DNA from: Pseudomonadota bacterium
GTDB lineage: Bacteria > Desulfobacterota > Desulfobulbia > Desulfobulbales > DAOVYS01
Length of the DNA: 7,310 nt
Direction of reading: 5' to 3'
Assembly (NCBI GenBank): GCA_030635485.1
Contig: DAOVYS010000131.1
Span: 1-7,310 of the forward strand
A program made the translations under genes and the position numbers. Shown here piece by piece: positions 6,520 through 7,310 of this stretch; position 1 is the stretch's first letter; each line of letters starts with the position of its first letter. Under the pieces are notes generated by a model that was not told where the DNA came from, made no database searches, and saw nothing but the letters and a program-made list of their open reading frames with translations.

Positions 6520-7278
6520 TTAAGCCAATTTTCTTCTTCTGATACCGACCAGTCCAAGAAGACCTGATCCAAGAAGCAGAGCCGCTCCTGGAATCGGAAC
6601 CGGATTTACCGCCGCGTTGTTCAGGGTTACACTGCCATCAAGACCAATATCGATAACAGCCTTGTGGAGTGTGGTAGTGCCGGGGTCCAGTACGAGATCA
6701 GAACCACTTCCCGGATAAACAAAGTTATAGAGATACAGGTCGCTGAGGCTATCTTCATCAGCCAGACTAAGCTCGCCTATCGCAATATCGCCGTCATGGA
6801 ATGCACCATAAGAACCAGGTGCGCCCATTTTCGTGCCATAGGCATTAAGGTCCAAGTAAAGACCAGTAACCTTCCGGTCGATAGTACCGTAATTTCCTCG
6901 TAGACCGCTAATGCCGTTCCAAAAATTATTGACATTAGGCATAGAAATATCGGGCTCTGTATTGGCTTGGGTGGTTACAAATCCGGCGGTCCAGGCGGAT
7001 AAACTCCCAACATAGATACCAACGTTGACATCAGCCAAAGTGGGAGCGCCGGTATCGGCTAAAAAGTCGAAAGTGCCGGCAGCGGCAAGTTCCACCGGCG
7101 ATCCAGAGAAGTCCATGGTCGCAAATTCGCCGAGGTCATACCCGACTTCATCTCCAAGTTCATAGTAGGCGAACATGGTCAGTTGGCCGTCCTCAAAATA
7201 CGCCTTGGCCTGGCCTGCAACAGCAAACGTGAGAAAGGCTGCAAGTGCAATGCTTAAAATTCTTGTTTTCATTCTCAT
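6520..7278 (-). CDS. PEP-CTERM-type sorted exported protein
   Basis: 252 residues from the preferred ATG. Signal peptide MRMKTRILS... ends GQAKA before YF (about residue 26). The central 200 residues are acidic, glycine-rich and predicted to be mainly beta; I recognise no catalytic motif there. The C-terminus is a complete sorting signal: VPIPGA, the hydrophobic segment ALLLGSGLLGLVGI, then RRRK and LA at the end. This is the PEP-CTERM layout in the VPxPxA-like variant, processed by an exosortase in bacteria that make such proteins, so the product is probably delivered to the outer surface or extracellular matrix. The PstS-like gene follows after 33 bases with no terminator between, so the two may be co-transcribed. 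No exosortase is in the window. The specific function is unknown. Confidence 0.85.
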   Translation of the reverse strand: MRMKTRILSIALAAFLTFAVAGQAKAYFEDGQLTMFAYYELGDEVGYDLGEFATMDFSGSPVELAAAGTFDFLADTGAPTLADVNVGIYVGSLSAWTAGFVTTQANTEPDISMPNVNNFWNGISGLRGNYGTIDRKVTGLYLDLNAYGTKMGAPGSYGAFHDGDIAIGELSLADEDSLSDLYLYNFVYPGSGSDLVLDPGTTTLHKAVIDIGLDGSVTLNNAAVNPVPIPGAALLLGSGLLGLVGIRRRKLA

Positions 7279-7286
7279 TTTAATTT

Positions 7287-7291
7287 CCTCC
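7287..7291 (-). promoter_or_regulatory. GGAGG ribosome binding site fixing the PEP-CTERM gene start
   Basis: GGAGG lies eight bases before the ATG at 7278. The longest open frame would begin at a TTG (7293-7291) whose last base is part of this site, so that longer start is unlikely. An ATG at 7272 is a weaker alternative with 14-base spacing. Confidence 0.85.
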
Positions 7292-7310
7292 AAAAAAACA
7301 ATCTGTTTGT

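Noticed and set aside
7279..7293. Longer PEP-CTERM protein starting MEEIKM
   Set aside because: That start is a TTG overlapping the GGAGG site; the ATG at 7278 has ideal spacing to the same site and leaves a normal signal peptide.

Overview
Five genes, all on the minus strand, fill this window almost without gaps. Read in transcription order, from high to low coordinates, they are: (1) a short secreted protein with a PEP-CTERM-type C-terminal sorting signal; (2) a periplasmic phosphate-binding-protein-like (PstS-like) solute-binding protein; (3) a secreted FKBP/SlyD-like protein; (4) a paralogue of gene 3 that is probably membrane-anchored and carries a C-terminal thioredoxin domain with a CGPC active site; (5) the first 972 codons of a very large two-partner-secretion exoprotein (TpsA, filamentous-haemagglutinin type), which runs off the left edge. 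No plus-strand gene, tRNA, rRNA, insertion sequence or CRISPR array was seen.

The likely source is a Gram-negative bacterium with an outer membrane. The VPIPGA...LLGSGLLGLVGIRRRK sorting signal, the TpsA-type exoprotein, the moderate GC content and the heptamer repeats together resemble Desulfobacterota (Desulfobacterales-like sulfate reducers). That placement comes from memory of such proteins and is not proven here.

Layout: 7278-6520 is the PEP-CTERM gene; the start preferred here is an ATG 15 bases inside the longest open frame, because the longer frame begins with a TTG inside the Shine-Dalgarno sequence. After a 33-base gap with a strong ribosome binding site comes the PstS-like gene (6486-5119). 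A 77-base gap follows, almost filled by a 14-bp hairpin (5063-5094) that pairs fully only as minus-strand RNA. Next come the two FKBP-like genes (5041-4193 and 4196-3006), which overlap by ATGA and are probably translationally coupled. An 87-base gap holding a heptamer tandem repeat leads to the TpsA gene (2918 to beyond position 1).

Every protein appears to be exported. One working reading, which is inference, is a cell-surface locus: a large secreted beta-helix protein, two neighbouring periplasmic folding factors (a prolyl-isomerase-like fold plus a disulfide-active thioredoxin domain), and a highly translated binding protein next to a surface-sorted protein. The cognate TpsB transporter, an exosortase and pstCAB are not in the window.
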